Source: a bacterium (GTDB lineage Bacteria > Electryoneota > JAOADG01). Taken from it: 64,000 nucleotides of DNA. Below the pieces are notes generated by a model that was not told the DNA's origin, did not search any database, and was given only the letters and a program-made list of their open reading frames with translations. Location: contig JAOADG010000008.1 in NCBI GenBank assembly GCA_026417415.1, positions 496,001 to 560,000 of the forward strand. Direction: 5' to 3'. Positions within the stretch are counted from its first letter, which is position 1, and every line of letters begins with the position of its first letter. The position numbers were made by a program, and so were the translations under genes. This document shows positions 9,325 through 17,630 of this stretch, one piece after another.

Positions 9325-10320
9325 TCAAGAGACACGAAAACTTTGTAGTACTTTCATGTAATTTGCTCTTTCAAAAGCAGAAGGATCAGCCACATTCTGA
9401 TGACTCATAGATCCTTTTAATTGTTTAATAGAACTATACTCATGTTCTCCTAACCATATGGATAATTGATTGATAGTATTTTGAATATGATTTACTCCAT
9501 GCAATAAAATTGCACTTACCATTTGAATTGCGTCTGCCCCTGCCATTAATAATTTTATTGCATCTAAATGCGTGTGGCAACCACCCGTTGCTGAAAGATC
9601 TGCACTGATTTTACCAAATAAGATCGCAATCCAACGCAAAGAGAGACGAAGTTCATCACTGTTTGATAAATGCAAATTGGGAATGACTTCCAATTTCTCT
9701 AAATCAAAATCCGGCTGATAAAACCGATTAAATAAGACCAACCCATCAATACCATTTTGAGATAATGTTTTTGCAATCGCAGCAGGACTACTTAAAAAAG
9801 GTGAAAGTTTCACTGCCACGGGAATTTTCACTGATTTTTTTACAGATGAAGAAATATCTAAATAGTGTTTTTCAACATCAATTCCTTGAATATTTGGATC
9901 AGTTGCTAAGTAGTATACATTTAACTCGATTGCATCTGCACCTGCTTTTTCCATTTCTTTTGCAATTTTGATCCAACCACTATCTGTAAATCCATTTAAA
10001 CTTGCAATGATGGGAATTTCCACTGAAGTTTTTGCTTTCTGAATTAAAGTAAGATATTCATCGGGTCCTACTTTGAAATCTGAAGGTTGTGGAAAATAAC
10101 TTAATGCTTCTGCATAAGAATCTGCTTGAATAGTTGTATAATAATGTATTGCCAATGCTTCATGGGTTAACTGTTCTTCAAATAAGCTTGGTAATACAAC
10201 TGCTGATGCACCACCATCCTCTAAGGATCGAATACCATCAACTGTGGCTGCAATGGGGTTAGCACCTGCAATCAAAGGGTGTTTTAATTTCAAACCGAGA
10301 TAAGTGGTTGATAAATCCAT
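9325..10320 (-). CDS. Dihydroorotate dehydrogenase-like FMN protein paired with nifJ
   Basis: The 331-residue protein follows the TIM-barrel of dihydroorotate/dihydropyrimidine dehydrogenases: LIAGANPIA at the N-terminus, PIIASLNGFTDSGW, ADAIELNVYY, VAVKLSPF with the flavin-contacting Lys, and the C-terminal phosphate-binding segment SATGGCHTHLDAIK followed by ADAIQMVSA. It lacks a partner pyrK or iron-sulfur domain. It begins 18 bases after the nifJ stop, with AGGAA upstream of the ATG, so the two are one operon; proteins of this DHOD-like type are commonly found next to nifJ. Whether it makes orotate or does another redox reaction cannot be told from sequence; the pairing suggests a role linked to ferredoxin metabolism (inference). 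Confidence 0.85.
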   Translation of the reverse strand: MDLSTTYLGLKLKHPLIAGANPIAATVDGIRSLEDGGASAVVLPSLFEEQLTHEALAIHYYTTIQADSYAEALSYFPQPSDFKVGPDEYLTLIQKAKTSVEIPIIASLNGFTDSGWIKIAKEMEKAGADAIELNVYYLATDPNIQGIDVEKHYLDISSSVKKSVKIPVAVKLSPFLSSPAAIAKTLSQNGIDGLVLFNRFYQPDFDLEKLEVIPNLHLSNSDELRLSLRWIAILFGKISADLSATGGCHTHLDAIKLLMAGADAIQMVSAILLHGVNHIQNTINQLSIWLGEHEYSSIKQLKGSMSHQNVADPSAFERANYMKVLQSFRVS

Positions 10321-10338
10321 TGATATTCCTTTCTCTCT

Positions 10339-13300
10339 CTAATTCGCTTGAGTTCGTTTGTAAGGCATATTGGCTAAATATTCTAAATAGTACCATTTAG
10401 CTTCAACGCTTTCTTGTGCCAACTCAATCAATTTTTTAGCATTTTGTGGATTACTTTTCATCAACATATTGAAACGTGTTTGTGCATAAGCGTATTCCGA
10501 AATTTTTAGTTTTGGAGGCTTAGAATCCAACTTCAAAGGATTTTCACCTTTCAAAACAAGTTGGGGATTGAACCGATACAAAGGCCAAGCACCAGAAAGT
10601 ACAGCACGTTCTTGATGTTCCATTCCTTTTGCCATGTCTATTCCGTGTGCAATACAATGCGAATAAGCAATGATTAGGGATGGTCCATCGTAAGCATCGG
10701 CTTCTAAAAATGCACGAATGGTTTGACCATCGTTTGCACCCATTGCAACTTGTGCAACATACACATGACCATACGTCATTGCAATCAACCCCAAATCCTT
10801 CTTAGCAATTGGTTTTCCACCAGCAGCAAATTTTGCAACTGCACCTATAGGCGTAGCTTTTGAACATTGGCCACCAGTATTTGAATAAACCTCTGTATCT
10901 AAAACCAAAATGTTGACATTTTTATTGCTAGCAATTACATGATCTAAACCACCATATCCAATGTCATATGCCCAACCATCACCTCCAACAATCCAAACGG
11001 AGCGTTTAACCAAATGATCACAAATTGTTTCTAAGTCACGTGCGATAGGGCTTTCAATCATTTTAAGTTTATTTTTCAATGCGGATATACGTTCGCGTTG
11101 TGCATAAATGCCTGCTTCGTCAGATTGATCTGCATTCAATAGTTCCTCAATAAAATCATCACCCAATTCTGAAGCCAATGCTTTTAATTGGTGCGTAGCA
11201 ATTTCTCGATATTTATCAAAAGTCAACCGAAATCCAAAACCAAATTCTGCCGTATCTTCAAACAAACTGTTTGACCAAGCTGGACCACGACCATGTTCAT
11301 CTTTGGTAAAGGGAGTGGTAGGTAAATTCCCACAGTAGATTGAAGAGCAGCCGGTAGCATTTGCTATGACCGCACGATCACCGTACAATTGTGTCATTAA
11401 TTTATAGTAAGGAGTTTCACCACATCCTGCACAGGCACCACTGAATTCGAATAGCGGTCTTAAAAATTGACTTCCTTTGACTGTATTGATTTTTACATTA
11501 CGACGATCCAGATCGGGTAATGACATAAAGAAATTCCAATTTTCTCGCTCTGTCTCGCGTAAAGGAAATTGTGGTGCCATATTGATGGCTTTGAGTGCAG
11601 TATTGGATTTATTTTTAACAGGACAGTATGCAACGCATAATGCACAGCCCGTACAATCTTCAACTGCAACCTGCAAAGTATATTTCATTCCTTTGTATTC
11701 AGCACCACGATAATCAGCAGATTTAAATGTTTTTGGGGCTCGTTCAAGATATTTTGGGTCATACACTTTTTGTCGAATAGTGGCATGTGGGCAAGCCAAC
11801 ACACATTTGCCACATTGACTACACAATTCCGCATCCCAAACAGGAACTTCTAATGCGATATTGCGTTTTTCCCATTGAGCAGTACCTGTATCAAAGGTCC
11901 CATCTACTGGCATTTGGCTGACTTTTATTTCATCGCCACGATTTAAAATCATTAAAGCAGTAACTTCACGAACGTACTCAGGTGCACCGGGAGCAACTGC
12001 AGGACGACGTTCAATTTTCGAGGTCACTTGAGAAGGAATGGGAACTTCAAATAGATTTTCTAAAGTTTTATCCACTGCAGCGAAGTTTTGTTGAACTACT
12101 GCATCACCTCTTGCTGCCCATGTTTTTTTAATAGAATCTTTGATTTTTTGAATGGCTTCTTCTTTGGGTAAAATTCCAGAAATCGCAAAGAAACAGGTCT
12201 GCATAATGGTATTGATGCGAACTCCCATTTTTGTCAATTTTGCAACGTTATAAGCATCAATAATGTAAAATTTACATTGCTTTTCTATGAGTTGTTCCTG
12301 AACGACCCGAGGTAATGTATCCCAAACTTCATTTGGTTTTGCTTGAGTATTAAGTAAGAAAACTGCACCTGGTTTAGCATATTTCAGAATATCGTGGGTC
12401 TCTAAAAAGACGGTCTGGTGACATCCCACGAAATCTGCTTGGCTGATTAAGTATGCACTTCGGATCTTGCGTGGACCAAAACGTAAATGGCTGGTTGTAA
12501 TAGAACCACTTTTCTTTGAATCGTAAACAAAATATCCCTGTGCGAAGTTTTCTGTCTCTTCACCAATAATTTTGATGCTATTTTTATTAGCACTTACTGT
12601 TCCATCTGATCCGAGACCAAAAAAGACACCACGAAATACATCACTTGATTCGGTATTAAAATTAGGATCATATGTTAAACTTGTGAAAGATACATCATCG
12701 TGGATGCCGACGGTAAAATGATTCTTAGGTTTTGATTGTTTTAAGTTGTCAAAAATAGCTTTCACCATAGCTGGAGTGAATTCTTTACTAGACAAACCAT
12801 ACCGTCCACCAACAACTTTTGGTGATTGTTGAAATTGTTTCCAACCTTCATAACTATTTTCAGTTAAAGCGGTCAAGACATCTTGGTACATCGGTTCACC
12901 TGCACTACCGGGTTCTTTTGTACGATCCATAACTGCGATCGCTTTGATGGTAGCAGGTAAAGATTGAACAAAAAATTCCGATGCGAATGGACGGTAAAGT
13001 CGAACTTTGATTACACCAACTTTTTCACCCCTATCAATTAAATAGTCAACAGTTTCATGTACTGTTTCCGCACCACTTGCCATAATCACGATTACGTATT
13101 CTGCTTCAGGATGGCCCACATATTCATAAAGATGGTACTGACGACCTGTGTATCCAGCAAATTCATTCATGACTTCTTGTACAATAACAGGACATTTTTG
13201 ATAAAATGGATTAACAGTTTCACGTCCCTGAAAATACACATCTGGATTTTGTGCAGATCCGCGTAATACAGGTTTTTCTGGGTTTAGTGCACGTTCACGA

Positions 13301-13908
13301 TGTGCTTGAATGAGTTTTGGATCCAACATTTGAAGCATTACTTCATCTGGAATCACTTCAATTTTATTAACTTCGTGGCTTGTTCTAAATCCATCAAAAA
13401 AGTGTAAAAATGGAACACGAGAACGTAAGGTGGCTTTTTGTGCAATGAGTGCAAAATCCATTACTTCTTGAACAGAACCAGATGCCATCATTGCCCATCC
13501 AGTCGTTCTACATGTGTTGATGTCGCTGTGATCCCCAAAGATTGAAAGAGCTTGACAAGCGACTGCTCTTGCACTTACATGGAAAACAGTTGAAGTTAAT
13601 TCTCCTGCAATTTTGAACATATTCGGGATCATTAGTAATAGGCCTTGACTGGCAGTGAAAGTAGTCGCTAGTGATCCTGTTTGTAAGGCCCCGTGAATCG
13701 TACCAGCAGCTCCTGCCTCTGATTGCATTTCTACAACTGTTGGGGTAATACCCCAAATATTTTTTTTGCCTTCTGCTGCCCATTGGTCAGCCCATTCGCC
13801 CATATTTGAGGAGGGTGTTATCGGATAAATTGAACAAACTTCATTGGTACGAAATGCAACGTATGCTGCGGCTTCGTTTCCATCAATAGTGATAAATTGT
13901 TTTGACAT
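10339..13908 (-). CDS. nifJ: Pyruvate:ferredoxin (flavodoxin) oxidoreductase
   Basis: This single-chain enzyme of about 1,190 residues oxidises pyruvate and CoA to acetyl-CoA and CO2, reducing ferredoxin or flavodoxin. All expected parts are present: the N-terminal pyrimidine-binding domain with YPITPSSNMGE, the gamma-like domain (FFGLGSDGTVSANK), two [4Fe-4S] motifs (CSQCGKCVLACP and CTGCALCVAYCP), the CAGCGETPYYK motif, and the TPP/Mg site GDGWAYDIGYGG with DTEVYSNTGGQ. I place the start at 13908 (MSKQFITIDGNEAA) because GGAG lies six bases upstream and the homology begins there; reading from 13935 would add nine residues. It heads an operon with the DHOD-like gene. It signals an oxygen-sensitive central metabolism. 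Confidence 0.97.
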   Translation of the reverse strand: MSKQFITIDGNEAAAYVAFRTNEVCSIYPITPSSNMGEWADQWAAEGKKNIWGITPTVVEMQSEAGAAGTIHGALQTGSLATTFTASQGLLLMIPNMFKIAGELTSTVFHVSARAVACQALSIFGDHSDINTCRTTGWAMMASGSVQEVMDFALIAQKATLRSRVPFLHFFDGFRTSHEVNKIEVIPDEVMLQMLDPKLIQAHRERALNPEKPVLRGSAQNPDVYFQGRETVNPFYQKCPVIVQEVMNEFAGYTGRQYHLYEYVGHPEAEYVIVIMASGAETVHETVDYLIDRGEKVGVIKVRLYRPFASEFFVQSLPATIKAIAVMDRTKEPGSAGEPMYQDVLTALTENSYEGWKQFQQSPKVVGGRYGLSSKEFTPAMVKAIFDNLKQSKPKNHFTVGIHDDVSFTSLTYDPNFNTESSDVFRGVFFGLGSDGTVSANKNSIKIIGEETENFAQGYFVYDSKKSGSITTSHLRFGPRKIRSAYLISQADFVGCHQTVFLETHDILKYAKPGAVFLLNTQAKPNEVWDTLPRVVQEQLIEKQCKFYIIDAYNVAKLTKMGVRINTIMQTCFFAISGILPKEEAIQKIKDSIKKTWAARGDAVVQQNFAAVDKTLENLFEVPIPSQVTSKIERRPAVAPGAPEYVREVTALMILNRGDEIKVSQMPVDGTFDTGTAQWEKRNIALEVPVWDAELCSQCGKCVLACPHATIRQKVYDPKYLERAPKTFKSADYRGAEYKGMKYTLQVAVEDCTGCALCVAYCPVKNKSNTALKAINMAPQFPLRETERENWNFFMSLPDLDRRNVKINTVKGSQFLRPLFEFSGACAGCGETPYYKLMTQLYGDRAVIANATGCSSIYCGNLPTTPFTKDEHGRGPAWSNSLFEDTAEFGFGFRLTFDKYREIATHQLKALASELGDDFIEELLNADQSDEAGIYAQRERISALKNKLKMIESPIARDLETICDHLVKRSVWIVGGDGWAYDIGYGGLDHVIASNKNVNILVLDTEVYSNTGGQCSKATPIGAVAKFAAGGKPIAKKDLGLIAMTYGHVYVAQVAMGANDGQTIRAFLEADAYDGPSLIIAYSHCIAHGIDMAKGMEHQERAVLSGAWPLYRFNPQLVLKGENPLKLDSKPPKLKISEYAYAQTRFNMLMKSNPQNAKKLIELAQESVEAKWYYLEYLANMPYKRTQAN

Positions 13909-14012
13909 TGTATTCTCCATATTGTTCGGATGCAATCGTTAAATTAGTGATTTATTCCATTCATGATTAGCGATTGAACCTAAAGAGGTTAATGAAGTAA
14001 AAAGATTGAACA

Positions 14013-14621
14013 TTACGATGAACGCATATCTTTACGTCCTAAAAGAGATTGTGATAAAGATTCCTCATCAGCAAGACGTACATCAGATCCGATTGGAATT
14101 CCAAATCCTATACGTGTGACCCGAACCTGCAATGTTTCAAGTACTTTGTACAGATAAATTGCAGTTGTTTCGCCTTCGGTTGTTGGATTCATTGCTAGAA
14201 TAACTTCTTGAATGGTTTCGCGTTGTAAGCGATGCAATAGTTCTTTAATTCTCAATTGATCGGGTCCAATATCGTCCAAAGGGGATAAACATCCACCCAA
14301 AACGTGATAAAGTCCTTTGAAACCGCTATTTTCAAAAGCAAGAACATCTGCCGGTGTTTCAACTACGCAGATAACCGAACGATCTCGTGTGGACGATTGA
14401 CAAATAGTGCACGGGTCAATCTCACTCCAACTTCCACAAACACTACACAGCGATACTTTCTTTTTGATTTGGAGAATTGCTTCTGCAAGGGCTTGAATTT
14501 CTGAATCGGGTTGCTCAAGTAAATGTACAGCTAAGCGCATGGCTGCTTTTTTACCGATACCCGGTAACTTTGATAAACGTTTCACAACTTCGTCTATTGT
14601 TGGTGAAAAAGTTTTTCCCAT
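14013..14621 (-). CDS. recR: Recombination protein RecR
   Basis: RecR acts with RecO and RecF to load RecA on gapped DNA. The protein shows the N-terminal helix-hairpin-helix (LSKLPGIGKKAAMRLA), the four-Cys zinc motif CSVCGS...CTICQS, the Toprim segment VICVVETPADVLAFENSG, and the Walker-B-like ATEGETTA-type stretch (MNPTTEGETTAIYL). About 200 residues is normal. The ATG at 14621 is taken as start; an in-frame TTG at 14636 would add five residues, and no strong ribosome-binding site decides between them. In many bacteria recR follows dnaX and ybaB; here it is on the opposite strand about 1.3 kb from dnaX, and no ybaB is seen. recO is at 47.7 kb. Confidence 0.95.
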   Translation of the reverse strand: MGKTFSPTIDEVVKRLSKLPGIGKKAAMRLAVHLLEQPDSEIQALAEAILQIKKKVSLCSVCGSWSEIDPCTICQSSTRDRSVICVVETPADVLAFENSGFKGLYHVLGGCLSPLDDIGPDQLRIKELLHRLQRETIQEVILAMNPTTEGETTAIYLYKVLETLQVRVTRIGFGIPIGSDVRLADEESLSQSLLGRKDMRSS

Positions 14622-14719
14622 TCTAAGTAAGCCCAAATATTAGTAGGTAAATGGAATATTGTGATTTGGGATGGTGTTGTAGGAAGAGGTTTGTCTCCGC
14701 TGCAATTTATACAAGTGAA

Positions 14720-14748
14720 AGTTTACTTAATTTTTTAAATGGTTGCAA
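14720..14748 (-). promoter_or_regulatory. Possible sigma-70 promoter for recR
   Basis: On the minus strand TTGCAA (14748-14743), 17 bases, then TAAACT (14725-14720). It would give a leader of about 90 bases before the recR start. In DNA this rich in A and T such matches arise by chance, so support is weak. Confidence 0.3.
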
Positions 14749-14810
14749 ACTCGTTTGATAGTAAAATCATTATTAATTTAGTATAAGAAATAGATTTAAT
14801 AATAAGAACA

Positions 14811-14848
14811 TAACAAAATTTGTAATCCAAAAGACCATAATTTTGTTA
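14811..14848. repeat. 10-bp perfect inverted repeat in the recR upstream gap
   Basis: TAACAAAATT (14811-14820) and AATTTTGTTA (14839-14848) are perfect complements around an 18-base loop. It lies in the 286-base gap between the phosphatase and recR, which otherwise holds only AT-rich DNA with no gene I can recognise. It could be an AT-rich transcription terminator for the phosphatase gene or an operator. Confidence 0.5.
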
Positions 14849-14907
14849 ATTATTCTAATTAGGAACGAAATTAAATTATCTAATATCAGAATTTATCATA
14901 AATTGAA

Positions 14908-15582
14908 TTACTTATTTTCAGAAACGTTACTAAATTTATTTTTTAATTCTTGATTTAGAACGTCTAAGAAAGTGTTAAAAGAAAAATATTTCTTAGAGTA
15001 TTTTTCTAACATTTTTTCTAAATTGCTTCCCTTCAAGGCATATACTTGTTCACAACGTTTTGCAATACAGTAATCTGTGATGCCATCACCAATAAAAGTA
15101 ACGTAGTACCCCTTTTCATAATATTCTAAGAATGGAACACATTTGCATAAACTATGTTCACAATCTGGCAAAGGTGTAATTGAATTGTAAAAGGACCAAC
15201 CTTCATCGCTATCATTTTCTATTAATTCGTTTGCAAATAATTTTACTTGAAAATTGTATTGATTTAAAAAGGGGATAATAATTTGACGAAAACCTGCTGA
15301 AACAACTACAATCTGATAGTTGAATCGTTGACAATATTCATAAAATTCAAAAAAACCATTGCGGAGTTGTACTTCTTTAAGAATTTCTGAAATGGCTTCA
15401 CTTATAGGTATTTTTAACGATTTCATCTCTATCGTATAGACATCTTTTTCTTTCAGTAAACCTTTTTCTACTTCTTGTTCAATTTCTCGCCAATTTTTCA
15501 TTCCATACCGATCTAAAAGCCACTGAAGCGTATCTTGTACGGTGATTGTGCCATCAAAATCAATAAGATAAACTTTTTTCAA
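14908..15582 (-). CDS. HAD-IB family phosphatase (MtnX/SerB-like)
   Basis: The 224-residue protein has all HAD motifs: motif I DFDGTITVQDT near residue 8 with the nucleophile Asp, motif II VVVSAGFRQ near residue 95, and motif IV FIGDGITDYCIAK near residue 165. The layout, length and YALKGSNLEKML tail match the MtnX-like branch (2-hydroxy-3-keto-5-methylthiopentenyl-1-phosphate phosphatase) and relatives of phosphoserine phosphatase. No other methionine-salvage gene is in the window, so the substrate is open. It reads away from the tRNA-Ala/dnaX unit and stands alone. Confidence 0.8.
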   Translation of the reverse strand: MKKVYLIDFDGTITVQDTLQWLLDRYGMKNWREIEQEVEKGLLKEKDVYTIEMKSLKIPISEAISEILKEVQLRNGFFEFYEYCQRFNYQIVVVSAGFRQIIIPFLNQYNFQVKLFANELIENDSDEGWSFYNSITPLPDCEHSLCKCVPFLEYYEKGYYVTFIGDGITDYCIAKRCEQVYALKGSNLEKMLEKYSKKYFSFNTFLDVLNQELKNKFSNVSENK

Positions 15583-15644
15583 TTTTACCCTTTTCCAATT
15601 TGAATTCCTCTTTTCATTTGAAAGTTACGATCTCGTATATTACA

Positions 15645-15673
15645 TTGAAAATGTTCAATAGTGTGAATAAATT
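15645..15673 (+). promoter_or_regulatory. Sigma-70 type promoter of the tRNA-Ala / SRP RNA / dnaX unit
   Basis: TTGAAA (15645-15650), exactly 17 bases, then TAAATT (15668-15673). The predicted start near 15680 is six bases before the mature tRNA. The same -10 hexamer and spacing occur in the promoter at 35537-35565. Confidence 0.6.
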
Positions 15674-15685
15674 GGAATTTGCGAA

Positions 15686-15758
15686 GGGCCTGTAGCTCAG
15701 GTGGGAGAGCATCACGTTCGCAACGTGGGGGTCAGCGGTTCGAACCCGCTCAGGTCCA
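15686..15758 (+). tRNA. tRNA-Ala (CGC)
   Basis: A complete 73-base cloverleaf: acceptor GGGCCTG pairs with CAGGTCC, including the G3-U70 wobble that identifies alanine tRNAs. The anticodon loop TTCGCAA gives anticodon CGC, reading GCG. The T arm carries GGTTCGAACC. The CCA end is not encoded. It is the first element of a tandem with the SRP RNA and dnaX. Confidence 0.95.
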
Positions 15759-15763
15759 CAAAA

Positions 15764-15882
15764 GCCGACCCAATGGGTTCGGTCTCGCGCAAGGTGTAAG
15801 GGCTTAACCCCGCTAGGCCCGGAAGGGAGCAACGGTCCGCTCAAGAACCTGTGCCGTGAGGTGCCGAACCTACTGGGTCGGT
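15764..15882 (+). ncRNA. ffs: Signal recognition particle RNA, small bacterial (4.5S-like) type
   Basis: The apical signature GGCCCGGAAGGGAGCAAC is the conserved Ffh-binding domain loop. The 5' end (CCGACCCA, 15765-15772) pairs with the 3' end (TGGGTCGG, 15874-15881), closing a single long hairpin of about 119 bases without an Alu domain. It lies five bases after the tRNA and 18 bases before the dnaX start, with no terminator between, so dnaX mRNA and SRP RNA probably come from one transcript. The same order (tRNA, scr, dnaX) is known from Bacillus. Confidence 0.93.
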
Positions 15883-15899
15883 CAATTTGAGGTGCAAGC

Positions 15900-17069
15900 G
15901 TGTCCTATATTGTATTAGCAAGAAGATACCGTCCACAAAAATTTTCTGAAGTCATTGGTCAAGAACACGTTACAGGTACGCTTTCTCGAGCCATTCAACT
16001 TAACCGAATTGGACATGCTTACTTGTTTGGTGGTCCAAGAGGAGTTGGAAAAACGACTGTAGCACGAATTTTAGCCAAAGCGTTAAATTGTACAGAAAGA
16101 AAAACTTCAGAACCTTGTAATGAATGTGATAGCTGCATTCAAATTACTGAAGGGAGAAGTGTAAATGTATTGGAAATTGATGCAGCATCCAATCGTGGAG
16201 TAGATGACGTTCGGAGTATTCGTGAAAATGTACGATTGTCAAGTTCTGCCGGTGCTTATCGAATTGTTATTGTGGACGAAGTCCACATGTTTACTAGAGA
16301 AGCGTTTAATGCCTTCTTAAAGACCCTTGAAGAACCTCCAGAGCACGTTGTCTTTATTTTAGCAACAACAGACGTTCATCAAGTTCCTCCCACAGTTTTA
16401 TCACGTTGTCAACGTTTTGAATTTCGACGATTGGATGGTATTGAGGTTGCTAACCATTTGATGAAAATGGCCCGTGAAGAAGGAATTTTATTAGAAACGG
16501 GTGCTGCAGCCATCCTTGCTAGAAGAAGTGATGGTTCCCTTAGAGATGGGATATCTCTTTTAGATCAAATGATTGCCTTTTGTGGACATCAAATTACTGA
16601 ATTAGATGTAATTACAGCGTTAGGTTTAATTAAATCGGATCGTTTTTTCGAAATCACTAAAATGATTTTGGATAAAAACGTTGAAGGTACATTTGCTTTC
16701 GTAGCTAACTTAATGAACACAGGTGCGGATCTTTCTGATTTTATCCGAGGATTGATGGAGCACTTTTTAATGTTATTAAGAGTTAATGTGACACATTCAG
16801 CAGAACAACTGCCATTGACTCCTGAAGAAAAAAATTGGTTTGAACAAACAGCACCGTTATTTCAATCAGAAGATCTGTTACGAATGCTTAAATTGACTTC
16901 TGAAACTGAGCTCATTTTACGAGGGAGTTACAATCCAAGATTGCGCATTGAATTGCTTTTGCAACGACTGGTTAGAATGGAACAAACCATTGATATCCAA
17001 ATATTGTTAAAACAGATTGAAGCTCTTGAAACAAAACCTTCAAATGTTGAGGTAAAAAAAAACCGATAA
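15900..17069 (+). CDS. dnaX: DNA polymerase III gamma subunit (zero-frame dnaX product)
   Basis: The zero-frame product is 389 residues of clamp-loader ATPase. Walker A GGPRGVGKT spans residues 44-52, the zinc cysteines are C64, C73, C76 and C79, Walker B is IVIVDEVHMF, and the sensor region TVLSRCQRFEFRR follows. The start is GTG at 15900 with GAGG seven to eight bases upstream; the protein begins MSYIVLARRYRPQ as the family does. The frame stops at TAA 17067-17069 just after a run of nine A, giving a short K-K-N-R tail, so this is the gamma form that lacks the polymerase- and helicase-binding domains. Confidence 0.93.
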   Translation: MSYIVLARRYRPQKFSEVIGQEHVTGTLSRAIQLNRIGHAYLFGGPRGVGKTTVARILAKALNCTERKTSEPCNECDSCIQITEGRSVNVLEIDAASNRGVDDVRSIRENVRLSSSAGAYRIVIVDEVHMFTREAFNAFLKTLEEPPEHVVFILATTDVHQVPPTVLSRCQRFEFRRLDGIEVANHLMKMAREEGILLETGAAAILARRSDGSLRDGISLLDQMIAFCGHQITELDVITALGLIKSDRFFEITKMILDKNVEGTFAFVANLMNTGADLSDFIRGLMEHFLMLLRVNVTHSAEQLPLTPEEKNWFEQTAPLFQSEDLLRMLKLTSETELILRGSYNPRLRIELLLQRLVRMEQTIDIQILLKQIEALETKPSNVEVKKNR

Positions 17070-17569
17070 ATTCTGAAACTGAAATCCAACATCCAATCTC
17101 ACGTACGAAGGAACTCAAACCTCAATTAGAAACAGATAACATTGGTGAAAAAGGATCTATAGTAAAAGAGCAATCATTACTTGAATTCACACCAGAAAAT
17201 CTTAACTTAGTAACCCTTAAAAACAATTGGAATTCAATTTGTAATGCAATTCGCAAATCTAATGCAGTAATTGGATCTTCTTTGAGTTCAACGACCATTT
17301 ATGATTGCCAAGACAATACATTAACATTAGAAGTTCTCAATAGTGTCCGATACGAGTTGATAAAAATACAAAAAGAGCAGTATGAAAAATGTTTATCGGA
17401 TTTTTTTAAAACAAAGATTAAAATTGCACTAAAGCTTGCAGAACCAACCAATACGCTTATTCAGAATCCAACAGTTGATGTTAATGCACAAATTGAAGAG
17501 TTGTCCCAAAAGAATCCAGCGTTAAAAAAATTAATTGAAATGTTCAAATTAAAACCACTATCGGAATAG
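15900..17569 (+). CDS. dnaX: DNA polymerase III tau subunit, made by slippage at A9
   Basis: Past the nine-A run at 17054-17062 the -1 frame is open without a stop to TAG at 17567-17569, adding 168 residues to give a 556-residue tau. The added part has a charged linker followed by a folded segment (LKNNWNSICNAIR, then YDCQDNTLTLEVLNSVRYE) that resembles the C-terminal domain of DnaX proteins, which holds the polymerase core and DnaB helicase. A -1 ribosomal slip, or insertion of one A (or loss of two) during transcription, would each make it. An assembly error is possible but less likely, because frame-shifted dnaX with an A run is a known mechanism. Confidence 0.85.
17054..17062 (+). promoter_or_regulatory. 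Programmed slippage site in dnaX (nine A)
   Basis: Nine consecutive A sit exactly where the zero frame ends (TAA five bases later) and the -1 frame continues into the tau domain. I see no stable stem-loop just downstream or a strong internal Shine-Dalgarno just upstream, which favours transcriptional slippage, as known for the A9 run of Thermus thermophilus dnaX. Confidence 0.8.
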
Positions 17570-17630
17570 TTTTCCATCGTAGCATCACATCTATTCTTGC
17601 ATAACACAATTCACGCATTTTTTTCATGAA

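Noticed and set aside
13508-13783. Second open frame inside nifJ on the same strand
   Set aside because: It is out of frame with a very strong conserved gene and has no features of its own.
14637-14907. Possible small RNA gene in the recR upstream gap
   Set aside because: Very AT-rich with no conserved RNA signature; only the inverted repeat is recorded.
15614-15844. Open frame on the minus strand over the tRNA-Ala and SRP RNA
   Set aside because: It is read antisense to two stable RNAs, and its protein is the well-known spurious product of reverse tRNA sequence.
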